Made by a program: the position numbers and the translations under genes
In this document: piece by piece, positions 36,190 through 45,247 of the stretch
How the letters are laid out: each line of letters opens with the position of its first letter
How positions within the stretch are numbered: position 1 is the stretch's first letter
Notes under the pieces: model-generated
The model's database searches: none
Told to the model about the DNA's origin: nothing
What the model saw: only the letters and a program-made list of their open reading frames with translations
Source of the DNA: Betaproteobacteria bacterium
Lineage (GTDB): Bacteria; Pseudomonadota; Gammaproteobacteria; Burkholderiales; Burkholderiaceae_C
Reading direction: 5' to 3'
Assembly (NCBI GenBank): GCA_016704535.1
Contig: JADIZZ010000002.1
Span: forward strand, 124,001 to 188,000
DNA: 64,000 nucleotides

Positions 36190-36247
36190 GGTCCGAACCA
36201 AAATCGATGGGCCCATCATTGCCGACATGTGCGCATCCCCCACTCTG

Positions 36248-36643
36248 ATGACCACCCCCAGGCGATCTGCCCTGATGCGTCGCGTGGGGCGGGAGAATAC
36301 AGCCCCCGAAATGTTGGTTCGGCGCTTTCTGCATGCAGATGGCCTTCGTTTTCGCGTCAACGTACACGGCATGCCCGGAACACCGGACATCGTTTTGCCG
36401 AGGTGGTTGACCGTCGTCTTCGTGCATGGCTGCTTCTGGCACGGCCACGGCTGCAAACACGGGCGTATTGCGGCCCGCAGCAATGCGCGCTTCTGGGCCG
36501 AGAAGATCGACGCGAACCGCCGCCGTGACGCTGCTAAGTCCCGTGCACTGCGGCGACTCGGTTGGCGGGTCTTTCGCATCTGGGAATGTCAGTGCCGCAA
36601 CAGCGGGGCACTTGCACGCCTTAGCACCCGGATTCGTCATTGA
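36248..36643 (+). CDS. vsr: Very short patch repair endonuclease (Vsr)
   Basis: This 131-residue protein matches Vsr from end to end: TTPRRSALMRRVGREN at the start, MPGTPDIVLPR with the catalytic Asp (about residue 45), FVHGCFWHGHGC with zinc and His residues, and FRIWECQCR near the C-terminus. Vsr nicks beside T:G mismatches that arise when 5-methylcytosine deaminates, protecting sites methylated by its partner enzyme. Its presence supports a 5-methylcytosine system here. The start at 36248 aligns with other Vsr proteins; ATGs at 36188 and 36227 would give longer forms. Confidence 0.9.
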   Translation: MTTPRRSALMRRVGRENTAPEMLVRRFLHADGLRFRVNVHGMPGTPDIVLPRWLTVVFVHGCFWHGHGCKHGRIAARSNARFWAEKIDANRRRDAAKSRALRRLGWRVFRIWECQCRNSGALARLSTRIRH

Positions 36644-36691
36644 GTCTCCCTACGCCACACAGCGGACGCGACGGACGCTGAGTAGACGCAA

Positions 36692-36778
36692 GCGGCGCAG
36701 CTCCTGGCGGCGCCGAAAGAGGATTACACGAAGCGCCTGCTGGCGGCCATTCCGCGAGGGTACCGCGTGGCCGCCTGA
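36692..36778 (+). repeat. Right 87-bp direct repeat (orphan second 3' end of ABC ATPase)
   Basis: This stretch would encode the ATPase tail (AAPKEDYTKRLLAAIPRGY, then stop) but has no gene attached upstream. It differs from 34044-34130 at 11 positions, mostly silent. It is either the original chromosomal end displaced by an insertion, or an end carried in with a cassette from a related genome. Confidence 0.85.
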
Positions 36779-36836
36779 TTCAGGCGCGAGTGGCGCTGAG
36801 CGGCCGCCGGGCCGAGGCAGACGATCGCCCGGCCCT

Positions 36837-37382
36837 TCACTCACGAGCGGACAGCAGCGCCGCCAGCCCCTGCAGCATGCTCGACCGCCGCGCCGTGCTA
36901 CGGGTCTTCAGCGCACGTTCGAGTGCGGCGTTGCTGAACTTCGACGCGCTCTGGCGTGTGCGGCACAGCCACAGCAGTTCACGCTCCAGCGGCACGAAGT
37001 CGTCGACCCCGTTGCGCAACGCCAGCACCGCCGCCTGCTGCGCCGGCGTGAGCGCATCGCGCAGGAAGAAGACGTTCACCTCGCCGTCGGACCCGACGGC
37101 GCCGTGATGGGCGGCGGCCGTGGCAGCCACGGCCTGCACTTCGGCCTGCGTGAGCACGAAGGCTTCGCTCGTGAAACCCAAGCGCGGCTGCAGGCCGGTC
37201 TCCAGCGCCATGGCCAGCAGGTCGCTGCGGCGCGCCCGGGTCTCGAAAATCACGTTGCCGCTGTTGATGTAGGTCGACACGCCCTCGTGCCCCAGGGCGC
37301 GGAAATGATCGGCCAGCGTGGCCATTTTGATGAAACGCCCGCCGACGTTGATGGCGCGCAGGAAGGCCACGTAGCGCGCCAC
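36837..37382 (-). CDS. DUF1697-family protein
   Basis: The 181-residue protein begins ARYVAFLRAINVGGRFIKM after a GTG at 37382 and contains TYINSGNVIFETRA (about residue 42). Both are hallmark stretches of DUF1697, a small family of unknown function. No ATG lies in reach, and the family's N-terminus fits the GTG start. It begins within about 12 bases of the upstream rlmN-type stop, so the two may be co-transcribed. It lies just outside the right repeat of the methyltransferase cassette. Confidence 0.8.
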   Translation of the reverse strand: MARYVAFLRAINVGGRFIKMATLADHFRALGHEGVSTYINSGNVIFETRARRSDLLAMALETGLQPRLGFTSEAFVLTQAEVQAVAATAAAHHGAVGSDGEVNVFFLRDALTPAQQAAVLALRNGVDDFVPLERELLWLCRTRQSASKFSNAALERALKTRSTARRSSMLQGLAALLSARE

Positions 37383-37392
37383 GGCCTTGCTC

Positions 37393-38475
37393 TCAGCCCT
37401 GCGCCACCGCGATGGCGATACGCCGCGTCGGCGCCTGGGCACGCGCGCGCAGTTGGCCGCAGCCGGCGTCCACGTCCTGCCCCGCCGACTGGCGCAGCTT
37501 GGTGAGGATGCCGCGCCGGTGCAGCGTGCGCGCGATCTCGGCCGCACGCTCCCAGCTGGGGCGGCGGAAGGACAAGCCGTCGACGGCGTTGTACGGGATC
37601 ATGTTCATCAGCGCGTACTTGCCCGAGAGCAGCCGCACGATCCCTTCGATCTCGTCGTCGCCGTCGTTAACGCCTTCGATCAGCGTCCACTGGAACTGGA
37701 TGGGGTAGCCGCTGGCCCGCGCGTAGCGTTCGCCGGCCTCGACGAGTCCCGCGGGGTCGAAGCGTGGCGCCCGCGGCAGCAGTTCGGCGCGCTTGCGGGC
37801 AAAGGTGGAGTGCAGCGACAGCGCCAGCGCCGGCTTCACTTCGCCCTGCCCCAACGTTTCCAGGTGTTCGAACACACGCGGGTCGCCCACCGTGCTGAAC
37901 ACCAGGTTCTTGTGGCCGATGCCGCCGCCCGTGCCCAGCAGCTGTATGGCCTCCATCACCGCATCGAGGTTGTGCGCGGGCTCGCCCATGCCCATGAACA
38001 CGACCTTGTTGACGGGGCGCAGCGTACGCGCCAGCACCACCTGCGCCACGATCTCGGCGCTGCCCAGCTGGCGCACCAGGCCGCCCTGGCCCGTCATGCA
38101 GAACACGCAGCCCACCGCGCAGCCCACCTGCGAACTCACACACAGCCCCCCGCCGGACGTCGCCTGCGACGGTCGGCGCTTCGGACGGTCTGGCGGCAGC
38201 AGCACGCTTTCCACCTGCTGGCCGTCACGCAGCGCCACCAGCAGCCGCGCAGAGCCGTCGTCACCGGGGTGCTCGCTGTGCAGGCGTGCCAGCCCGGCAA
38301 GCTCGTCGGTGATGGCGGGCAACTCAGCGCGCAGCGCCAGCGGCAGGAAGTGCTGCAGCTGCTTGCGCCCCCCCTCCTGCGGCTGCGCCATGGCCCAGCG
38401 GCGCAGCACGCGGTCTTCGTGCACCGGCAGCGCGCCCAGGGAGCGCAAGCGGTGGCGCAGGTCGCTGATGTGCAT
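37393..38475 (-). CDS. rlmN: RlmN-type radical SAM RNA methyltransferase
   Basis: The 360-residue protein has the radical SAM cluster ligands Cys119, Cys123 and Cys126 in CAVGCVFC, MGMGEPAHNLD, and a C-terminal catalytic-type Cys339 in DVDAGCGQL. These features match RlmN, which makes 2-methyladenosine at A2503 of 23S rRNA and A37 of some tRNAs. The N-terminal domain is short and diverged, so this may be a paralogue rather than the main housekeeping copy. The ATG at 38475 sits at the edge of a repeat-rich region with no gene. Confidence 0.85.
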   Translation of the reverse strand: MHISDLRHRLRSLGALPVHEDRVLRRWAMAQPQEGGRKQLQHFLPLALRAELPAITDELAGLARLHSEHPGDDGSARLLVALRDGQQVESVLLPPDRPKRRPSQATSGGGLCVSSQVGCAVGCVFCMTGQGGLVRQLGSAEIVAQVVLARTLRPVNKVVFMGMGEPAHNLDAVMEAIQLLGTGGGIGHKNLVFSTVGDPRVFEHLETLGQGEVKPALALSLHSTFARKRAELLPRAPRFDPAGLVEAGERYARASGYPIQFQWTLIEGVNDGDDEIEGIVRLLSGKYALMNMIPYNAVDGLSFRRPSWERAAEIARTLHRRGILTKLRQSAGQDVDAGCGQLRARAQAPTRRIAIAVAQG

Positions 38476-38519
38476 GTCAGAAGAGGTGGCGGGCCTGGTA
38501 CATGCCCGCGCTCGGCCCA

Positions 38520-39100
38520 GTGCTGACGTGGAGCGTCTGCTGTCGCGCGTTGAGTGCGGTGGCAGCAAAGGGCTGTCCGGGCGGGGCGCGGCGTGCGACT
38601 GAAGCGGTCGTCGCTGCGCGCCGACTGCCCTGCGGTGCTCGGGTCCATGGCCCGGCGCACAACTCGCTTCGTTCGCTGCGCTCACTACGCTCAAACAGGA
38701 TGCGCCAGAAGTGTCCACGAGGCGCGCTGCGCGCGCGGGCCATGAACCCTGCGCTCCTCGGCGCTTCACACGCACGCCGCGCCCCGCCCGGACAGCCCTT
38801 TGCGGTAGAGCGCAGTGGCCATCGGCGAGCGCCTCCTCTGGTGCTTGAGCGGCAGGCGGTGCCCGGCGGCGTCGCCGTGTGTGGCGCCGAGCAGCGCAGT
38901 CTTGAGGGCGGCGCGCGCAGCGCGCTTCGTGAACTGACTTGCCGCATCCTGTTTGAGCGCAGTGAGCGAAGCGAACGAAGCGAGTTATGCGGCACGCCCT
39001 CAAGGCGAGCAGCGCAGGGGAGTCGGTGCGCAGCACCGACCGCCACAGTCGGCGACGCCGCCCACGGGCACCGCCTGACGCGACCCGCCCGCATCGTCGA
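38520..39100. repeat. Nested inverted-repeat region without a credible gene
   Basis: The 717-base gap between rlmN and fghA holds long inverted repeats. A 33-base arm at 38565-38597 is exactly complementary to 38771-38803. A 44-base arm at 38661-38704 pairs with 38943-38986 with two mismatches. Further arms occur near 38853-38864 and 39051-39077. A small hairpin, GTCGGTGC-GCA-GCACCGAC, lies at 39022-39040. Open frames here encode Arg/Ser-rich strings (ERSERSER-like) that look like translated repeats, not proteins. The arms interleave, so alternative folds exclude each other. Confidence 0.75.
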
Positions 39101-39192
39101 ACGCGGACAGCGGACAGCGACAAACACCCGCAAAGTGCCGCAAGCCGACCCTTCGCGACCGAGAGATCGCCAGCCCCTCGAACCCATCCCGC

Positions 39193-40053
39193 TCACGCGC
39201 AAAGCGCCCGCGCGTGATGGCGCAAGTGGTCCTCGACCACGCTGGCTATGAAGTAGTAGCCGTGGTCGTAGCCGGCATGGCGGCGCAGCGTCAGCGGCTG
39301 GCCGGCCCCAAGACAGGCGGCTTCCAGAAGGTGCGGATGCAGCTGCTCGGCCAGGAACTTGTCGGCCTCGCCCTGGTCGACGAGCAGAGGCGGGCAGCGC
39401 GCGCCAGCCTTGATGAGTTCAGTGGCGTCGTGCGCCGCCCAGGCCGATCGGTCTTCGCCGAGATAGCCGCTGAAGGCCTTCACGCCCCACGGGCACTGCA
39501 TCGGCGCGGCGATGGGCGCCAACGCCGACACGCTGCGGAACAGCTCCGGGTGGCGCAGTGCCAGCGTCAAAGCGCCGTGGCCTCCCATCGAGTGACCGAA
39601 CACGCCCATGTGAAGGCCGCCACCCGCCTGCACCGGGAAGTGCTGCGCCAGCACCGCTGGCAGCTCGCCGGTGATCCAGCTCTCCATGCGCCAGTGGTGG
39701 GCCCAGGGCGTCTGGGTGGCGTCGAGATAAAAGCCTGCACCGTGGCCGAAGTCCCAGGCTGCGTCGGCGCCGGCGACGCCGGTGTCGCGCGGGCTGGTGT
39801 CGGGTGTCACGAGCATCAAGCCGAGTTCTGCCGCCAACTGCTGTGCGCCGGCCTTGATGGCAAAAGTTTCCTCGGTGCAGGTCAGCCCCGCCAGGTAGAT
39901 GAGCACCGGCACCGGCCGCGCGTTCGGCCACACGGCCTTCGGCGGCCGGTAAACCCCGAAGCGCATCGGCAGCCCGATCACGGTCGACGAGTGCCGGTAG
40001 AAGCCCTGCACGCCACCGAAGCAGGCGTGCTCGCTGATGACCTCGTAGCTCAT
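39193..40053 (-). CDS. fghA: S-formylglutathione hydrolase
   Basis: The 286-residue esterase hydrolyses S-formylglutathione to formate and glutathione, the last step of glutathione-dependent formaldehyde oxidation. The nucleophile elbow is GHSMGGHGAL (Ser about 150), the acid residue lies in LLVDQGEADKFL, and the His in RHAGYDHGYYFI. The LAGLTCTEETF stretch is family-specific. It starts four bases after the adhC stop, so the two are one operon. Confidence 0.94.
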   Translation of the reverse strand: MSYEVISEHACFGGVQGFYRHSSTVIGLPMRFGVYRPPKAVWPNARPVPVLIYLAGLTCTEETFAIKAGAQQLAAELGLMLVTPDTSPRDTGVAGADAAWDFGHGAGFYLDATQTPWAHHWRMESWITGELPAVLAQHFPVQAGGGLHMGVFGHSMGGHGALTLALRHPELFRSVSALAPIAAPMQCPWGVKAFSGYLGEDRSAWAAHDATELIKAGARCPPLLVDQGEADKFLAEQLHPHLLEAACLGAGQPLTLRRHAGYDHGYYFIASVVEDHLRHHARALCA

Positions 40054-40057
40054 GGCC

Positions 40058-41164
<1,107 letters not shown>

Positions 41165-41275
41165 GGGCACTTCTCCTGCAAACGGTGCGCGTGCATTGTG
41201 GCCGCGAGGCATCGGCCACGCTGTCGGCCAGGAGCAAGGTCAAGTCCAGGCTGTGGCTGCCGACATTGCATCAAT

Positions 41276-43276
41276 ATGGCCGGCGTTCGTCTATCGGGCC
41301 TGCTCAGGCTCGCCACTCTGCTGTGGCTGATGGTGGCGCCCACCGCGGGTGCGGCCGAGTCGCGGCTGGACGCCATCGAGCGCACGCTGCGCGGCCAGCC
41401 GCAGGCGGCCCTGCAGGCCCTGGAGCCGGTGCTGGCCGAAGCCCGCGGTGAAGCGCGTGTGCAGGCGCTGCTGATGCGCGGCGGGCTGCTGGTGCGCGTG
41501 CCCGACGAACACGCCACCGAGGCCACCGCGAAGGAACTCGACGGCCTGGCCGCCAGCGTGCCACTGGCCGCACCGGCCGCCGAGTTGGTACGCGCCGGCA
41601 TCTGGGCGCGCCACGCGCCGCTGGGTCGCGCCGACCGCGCGCTCACCGCCGCCGTGGCCGCGCTGCCCGCCGACACCGGTGGCGACATGCGGCTGCGTTT
41701 CCTGGCCGCCCAGGCGGCAGTGCGGCAGGCGTTGGGCAAGCTCGACGAGGCCGCAGCGCTGTACCAGGCTGCCGTGAACCTGGCCGACCGCGACAGCCCG
41801 CCCTGGCGCCGCGCCGAGCTGCGTTCGTCGTTGGCTTACACGCTCTTCCTGGCGCATCAGGTCGACAGGGCCATCGCCGTCAACGCCGAAGCCACGAGGC
41901 TGGCCAACGCTTCGGGCGACCTCTACGCGCAGGTCAACGCCACCAATGCCGATGCCATCTTCGCCAGCGCGCAGGGCCGCGCGGACGATGAGTTGCGCGC
42001 CTCGGAACAGGCCATCGAGCTGGCGCGCCGCTCGGGCTCGAAACGCCTGATGGTGGTGACGACCGCCAACCTCGCAGACTTCTATCTCAAGCGCGGCGAC
42101 CATGCCACCGCGCTGCAGCTTGCCCAGCGGGCGCTGCCGCTGGCGCGCGAGCTGGGCGACCCGGCGACCGAGGCGCTGGCGCTGACCAACGCCGGCCTGG
42201 CGCTCATCGGCCTGGGCCGCATCAACGAGGGCTCGGCCATGGTGCGCCAGGCCCTGCTGCTGGAAGAACGCGCCGGAGGCCTTCCGGCGATGGCCGACAT
42301 GCAACGCGAACTGGGCCAGGCGCTGGAAAAGGCCGGTCGGCTGCCCGAAGCCTGGGCCGCCTACACCGAGTACCGGCGCCTGGCCGACGAGGTCTTTCAG
42401 CGCCAGCACCAGGACGCCGTGCTCGAATTGCAGGAAAGCCAGGACGCCGAGCGCCGCCAGCGCGAACTGGCGGCGCTGGAAACCGAGAACGGCCTCAAGG
42501 AAGCGCAGCTGCTGGGTCGCGAACTGCAGCAGCGGCTGTGGGCACTGGCCCTGCTGGCCGGCGTGCTGCTGCTGGGGGTGGTGGCCCTGCTGCTGCGGCG
42601 CATGCACCAGAGCAACGCGCGGCTGCGCAGCACCAACGCCGAGCTGCAGGCCGCCGGCGAACGCGACCCGCTCACCGGCCTGGCCAACCGCCGCCACTTC
42701 CACGCCGAGATGCAGCGCACCGCGGCGGCGGGCTTCGACGGCTCGCTGCTGCTGATCGACCTCGACCACTTCAAGCGCATCAACGACAGCCACGGCCACG
42801 CCGCCGGCGACGCCGTGCTGGTGGTGATGGCGCAGCGCCTGCGCGCCGCCCTGCGCGAAGAGGACATGACCGTGCGCTGGGGTGGCGAGGAGTTCCTCGT
42901 CGTCGTGCGCAGCCTGCCGCCCGAGCAGGTGGAAGCGCTGGCCGAGCGCCTGCTGGCCACCATCGGCGGCCAGCCCGTGGTGCACGGCCGCGCCACCGTG
43001 CCCGTGACGGCCTCGATCGGCTTTGCCACCTTCCCATTGCTGCCCCTGCGCGAGCCGATGCCCTGGGAGCGGGCGATCGACGTCATCGACACCGCGCTCT
43101 ACCTGGCCAAGGCGCATGGCCGCAACCGCGCCTACGGCGTGCGTGCGCTGCGCGCCGACACCGCCGCCGCTGGCAACGCCGCCACACCCGCCCACGGTCT
43201 GGAAGACGCGTGGCGCGAAGGGCATGCCGAGCTGGCGCACCTCAGCGGCCCGCAACCCACGGAGACGGAGCCGTGA
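41276..43276 (+). CDS. TPR-GGDEF diguanylate cyclase, first of a tandem pair
   Basis: The 666-residue protein has a signal peptide, a TPR-rich periplasmic region (about residues 30-400) and a coiled segment. One membrane helix follows (LWALALLAGVLLLGVVALLL, about residue 425), then a GGDEF domain. The active site is RWGGEEF, with an inhibitory-site RxxD (REED) exactly five residues before it. It should make cyclic di-GMP in the cytoplasm in response to something sensed outside the membrane. The stop overlaps the GTG start of a second, similar gene. It diverges from adhC across 111 bases. Confidence 0.9.
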   Translation: MAGVRLSGLLRLATLLWLMVAPTAGAAESRLDAIERTLRGQPQAALQALEPVLAEARGEARVQALLMRGGLLVRVPDEHATEATAKELDGLAASVPLAAPAAELVRAGIWARHAPLGRADRALTAAVAALPADTGGDMRLRFLAAQAAVRQALGKLDEAAALYQAAVNLADRDSPPWRRAELRSSLAYTLFLAHQVDRAIAVNAEATRLANASGDLYAQVNATNADAIFASAQGRADDELRASEQAIELARRSGSKRLMVVTTANLADFYLKRGDHATALQLAQRALPLARELGDPATEALALTNAGLALIGLGRINEGSAMVRQALLLEERAGGLPAMADMQRELGQALEKAGRLPEAWAAYTEYRRLADEVFQRQHQDAVLELQESQDAERRQRELAALETENGLKEAQLLGRELQQRLWALALLAGVLLLGVVALLLRRMHQSNARLRSTNAELQAAGERDPLTGLANRRHFHAEMQRTAAAGFDGSLLLIDLDHFKRINDSHGHAAGDAVLVVMAQRLRAALREEDMTVRWGGEEFLVVVRSLPPEQVEALAERLLATIGGQPVVHGRATVPVTASIGFATFPLLPLREPMPWERAIDVIDTALYLAKAHGRNRAYGVRALRADTAAAGNAATPAHGLEDAWREGHAELAHLSGPQPTETEP

Positions 43277-45063
43277 CGCTGTGCCAGGCCCGCGTTGGCC
43301 GCAGGCTGCGCCGCACCGCCTGGGCGGCGGTCGCCTGCGCCGTCGTCGGTCTGGCGGCGGCACAGGGCCCGACGCCAGCCGCACCCGAGGCCACACTGGC
43401 CGCGGCCGACGCCGCACTCGCCCGCGCCCGCCAGGCCGACGTGCAGGGCGACACCACCGCCGCCCTGGACGCTGCACGCCGCGCGCTGGACGGCTACCAG
43501 GGCGCCTGCGCGGCGCGCAGCGACTGCGACTGGCGCCCCCTTTGGGAAACCCGCCTGCTGCTGGCGCGCCACGACCTGCGCCGCGGGCTGAACAGCGCCG
43601 CGCTCGAACACGCCCAGGCCGCGGCAGAGCTGGCGCGCAAGGCCGGCGACACCGCCGGTCAGGCGCTGGCGCTGGCCGTCGGCGCCGACCTCAGCGGCCT
43701 GCAGGGCGACGGCGCCGAGGAGCAGCGCCTGCTGGCGCAGGCCCTGCGCATGGTGCGGCTGGACGGCGGAGCCGAGTTGCGCGCCCGCATCGCCCTGTAC
43801 GACACCAAGATACTGCGCCGCCGCGGCGATCTGGGCGGCGCGCGCCGCAGCGCCGAGGCCGGGCTGGCGCTGGCCCGCCAGGTGGGCGATCGGGATCTCG
43901 TGGCGGGACACCTCGTGAACCTGTCCGACGTCCTGGTGGCCGACGGCCGCCCGCGCGAAGCCCTGCAGGCGGCCGAACAAGGCCTGGCGCTGACCCGGAC
44001 GCTGGGCAATGGTCGCACCGAGCGCACGCTGATCCACAACGCCGCGCTGGCGCGTGTCGGCCTGGGCCAGGTGCCGCAGGCGCTGCAGGTGCTGGACAGC
44101 CTGCTGGCCGCCTACCGCGCCGCGGGCGCCAGCGCCGACGAGGCCATCGCGCTGCGCGAATTCGCAGAGGCCTTCGCCGATGTCGGCCAGCTGCCGGTGG
44201 CCCTTTCGCTCTACCACCGCGAACGGGAACTGGCCGCGCGAATGATGGCCGCCAACCGCGACGCCGCACTGGCCGAACTGCGCCAGCGCTACGACCACGA
44301 GGCGCAGCAGCGACGCCTGGACCAGCTGACCGGCGAGAGCCGCCTGATGAGCGCGCAGATCGACAACCGAGCCGCGATGCAGAAGGTGTGGGCCGCCGGC
44401 GCGGTGGTGCTGCTGATGGCGGTGGTGCTGCTGGGTCTGATGCTGCGCCGCGTGCGCGACCTGAATCGCCGGCTCGAGCACAGCCAGGCCTTCCTGCGCG
44501 CTCTGAGCCACCGCGACCCGCTCACCGGCCTGAACAACCGCCGCGGCCTGCACGATGCTGCCGCGGCCCGCGGGCTCGACGCGCACTTCGAAGGCGCGCT
44601 GCTGCTGGTGGACATCGACCACTTCAAGCGCATCAACGACGGCCATGGCCATGCCGCGGGCGACGTGGTGCTGGTCGAGGTGGCGCGCCGGCTGGCCGAG
44701 GTGGTGCGCGGCGACGACGTTTTGGTGCGCTGGGGCGGCGAGGAGTTTCTGATCTTCCTACCGGGTGTCGACGCCGAACACGCCGAGACACTGGCCGAGC
44801 GTGTGCTGCAGGCGGTGGGTGACACACCGGTGGTGCTGCCCGCTGCCCGGCCGGGTTCGGTGCCCGTGGCCTTGCGGGTCACCGCGTCGGTGGGTTATGG
44901 CTGCTTTCCGCTGCCGCCGGCGCGGCTGGCGCTGACGCTGGAACGCGCCATCAACCTGGCCGACATGGCGCTGTACACGGCCAAGAACCGCGGCCGCAAC
45001 TGCGCCATGGGCATCCAGCAGGCGGAGGCCGCCAACGCCGATGAGACACGGTGCTGGGCGTGA
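43273..45063 (+). CDS. TPR-GGDEF diguanylate cyclase, second of a tandem pair
   Basis: The 596-residue protein starts at GTG 43273, overlapping the previous stop (GTGA), directly before a signal peptide (RTAWAAVACAVVGLAAA). TPR-like repeats (about residues 30-340) and one membrane helix (AGAVVLLMAVVLLGLML) precede a GGDEF domain. The active site is RWGGEEF, with an RxxD inhibitory site (RGDD) five residues before it. Same architecture as its neighbour, so the pair likely arose by duplication and is co-translated. Both look catalytically intact. Confidence 0.9.
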   Translation: MTLCQARVGRRLRRTAWAAVACAVVGLAAAQGPTPAAPEATLAAADAALARARQADVQGDTTAALDAARRALDGYQGACAARSDCDWRPLWETRLLLARHDLRRGLNSAALEHAQAAAELARKAGDTAGQALALAVGADLSGLQGDGAEEQRLLAQALRMVRLDGGAELRARIALYDTKILRRRGDLGGARRSAEAGLALARQVGDRDLVAGHLVNLSDVLVADGRPREALQAAEQGLALTRTLGNGRTERTLIHNAALARVGLGQVPQALQVLDSLLAAYRAAGASADEAIALREFAEAFADVGQLPVALSLYHRERELAARMMAANRDAALAELRQRYDHEAQQRRLDQLTGESRLMSAQIDNRAAMQKVWAAGAVVLLMAVVLLGLMLRRVRDLNRRLEHSQAFLRALSHRDPLTGLNNRRGLHDAAAARGLDAHFEGALLLVDIDHFKRINDGHGHAAGDVVLVEVARRLAEVVRGDDVLVRWGGEEFLIFLPGVDAEHAETLAERVLQAVGDTPVVLPAARPGSVPVALRVTASVGYGCFPLPPARLALTLERAINLADMALYTAKNRGRNCAMGIQQAEAANADETRCWA

Positions 45064-45072
45064 CCCTCAGAA

Positions 45073-45198
45073 CTACTCGCCAATCTGGATGAAGACGGCG
45101 CGGTCATCGCTGCTGATGGTGAAGTCGAGTTCGAAACTCATGTCCCGATCGGCGGTGACCTGCCACCGCGCGCCAGCGCCGTAACTGGCGATGAGCGC
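45073..45198 (-). pseudogene. C-terminal relic of an outer-membrane beta-barrel gene
   Basis: The minus strand encodes about 41 residues, SYGAGARWQVTADRDMSFEL then a strand ending FIQIGE and a stop. These closely resemble the last two beta-strands of BamA/TamA-like or haemolysin-activator-type barrels, which often end in IGEAF. No upstream barrel sequence is recognisable before the TonB-receptor gene takes over. It appears to be a leftover 3' end of a lost gene; chance similarity of a short strand pattern is the alternative. Confidence 0.4.
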
Positions 45199-45247
45199 CC
45201 GGCCTGACCCCAGCAGGCTTGTCCGGGGCCCGCGACAATCGGGCCCC

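Noticed and set aside
38554..39217. Several open frames with ERSERSER- or SLRSLRS-like repeats between rlmN and fghA
   Set aside because: They are translations of the inverted repeats themselves; they have no ribosome-binding site or domain and occur on both strands.
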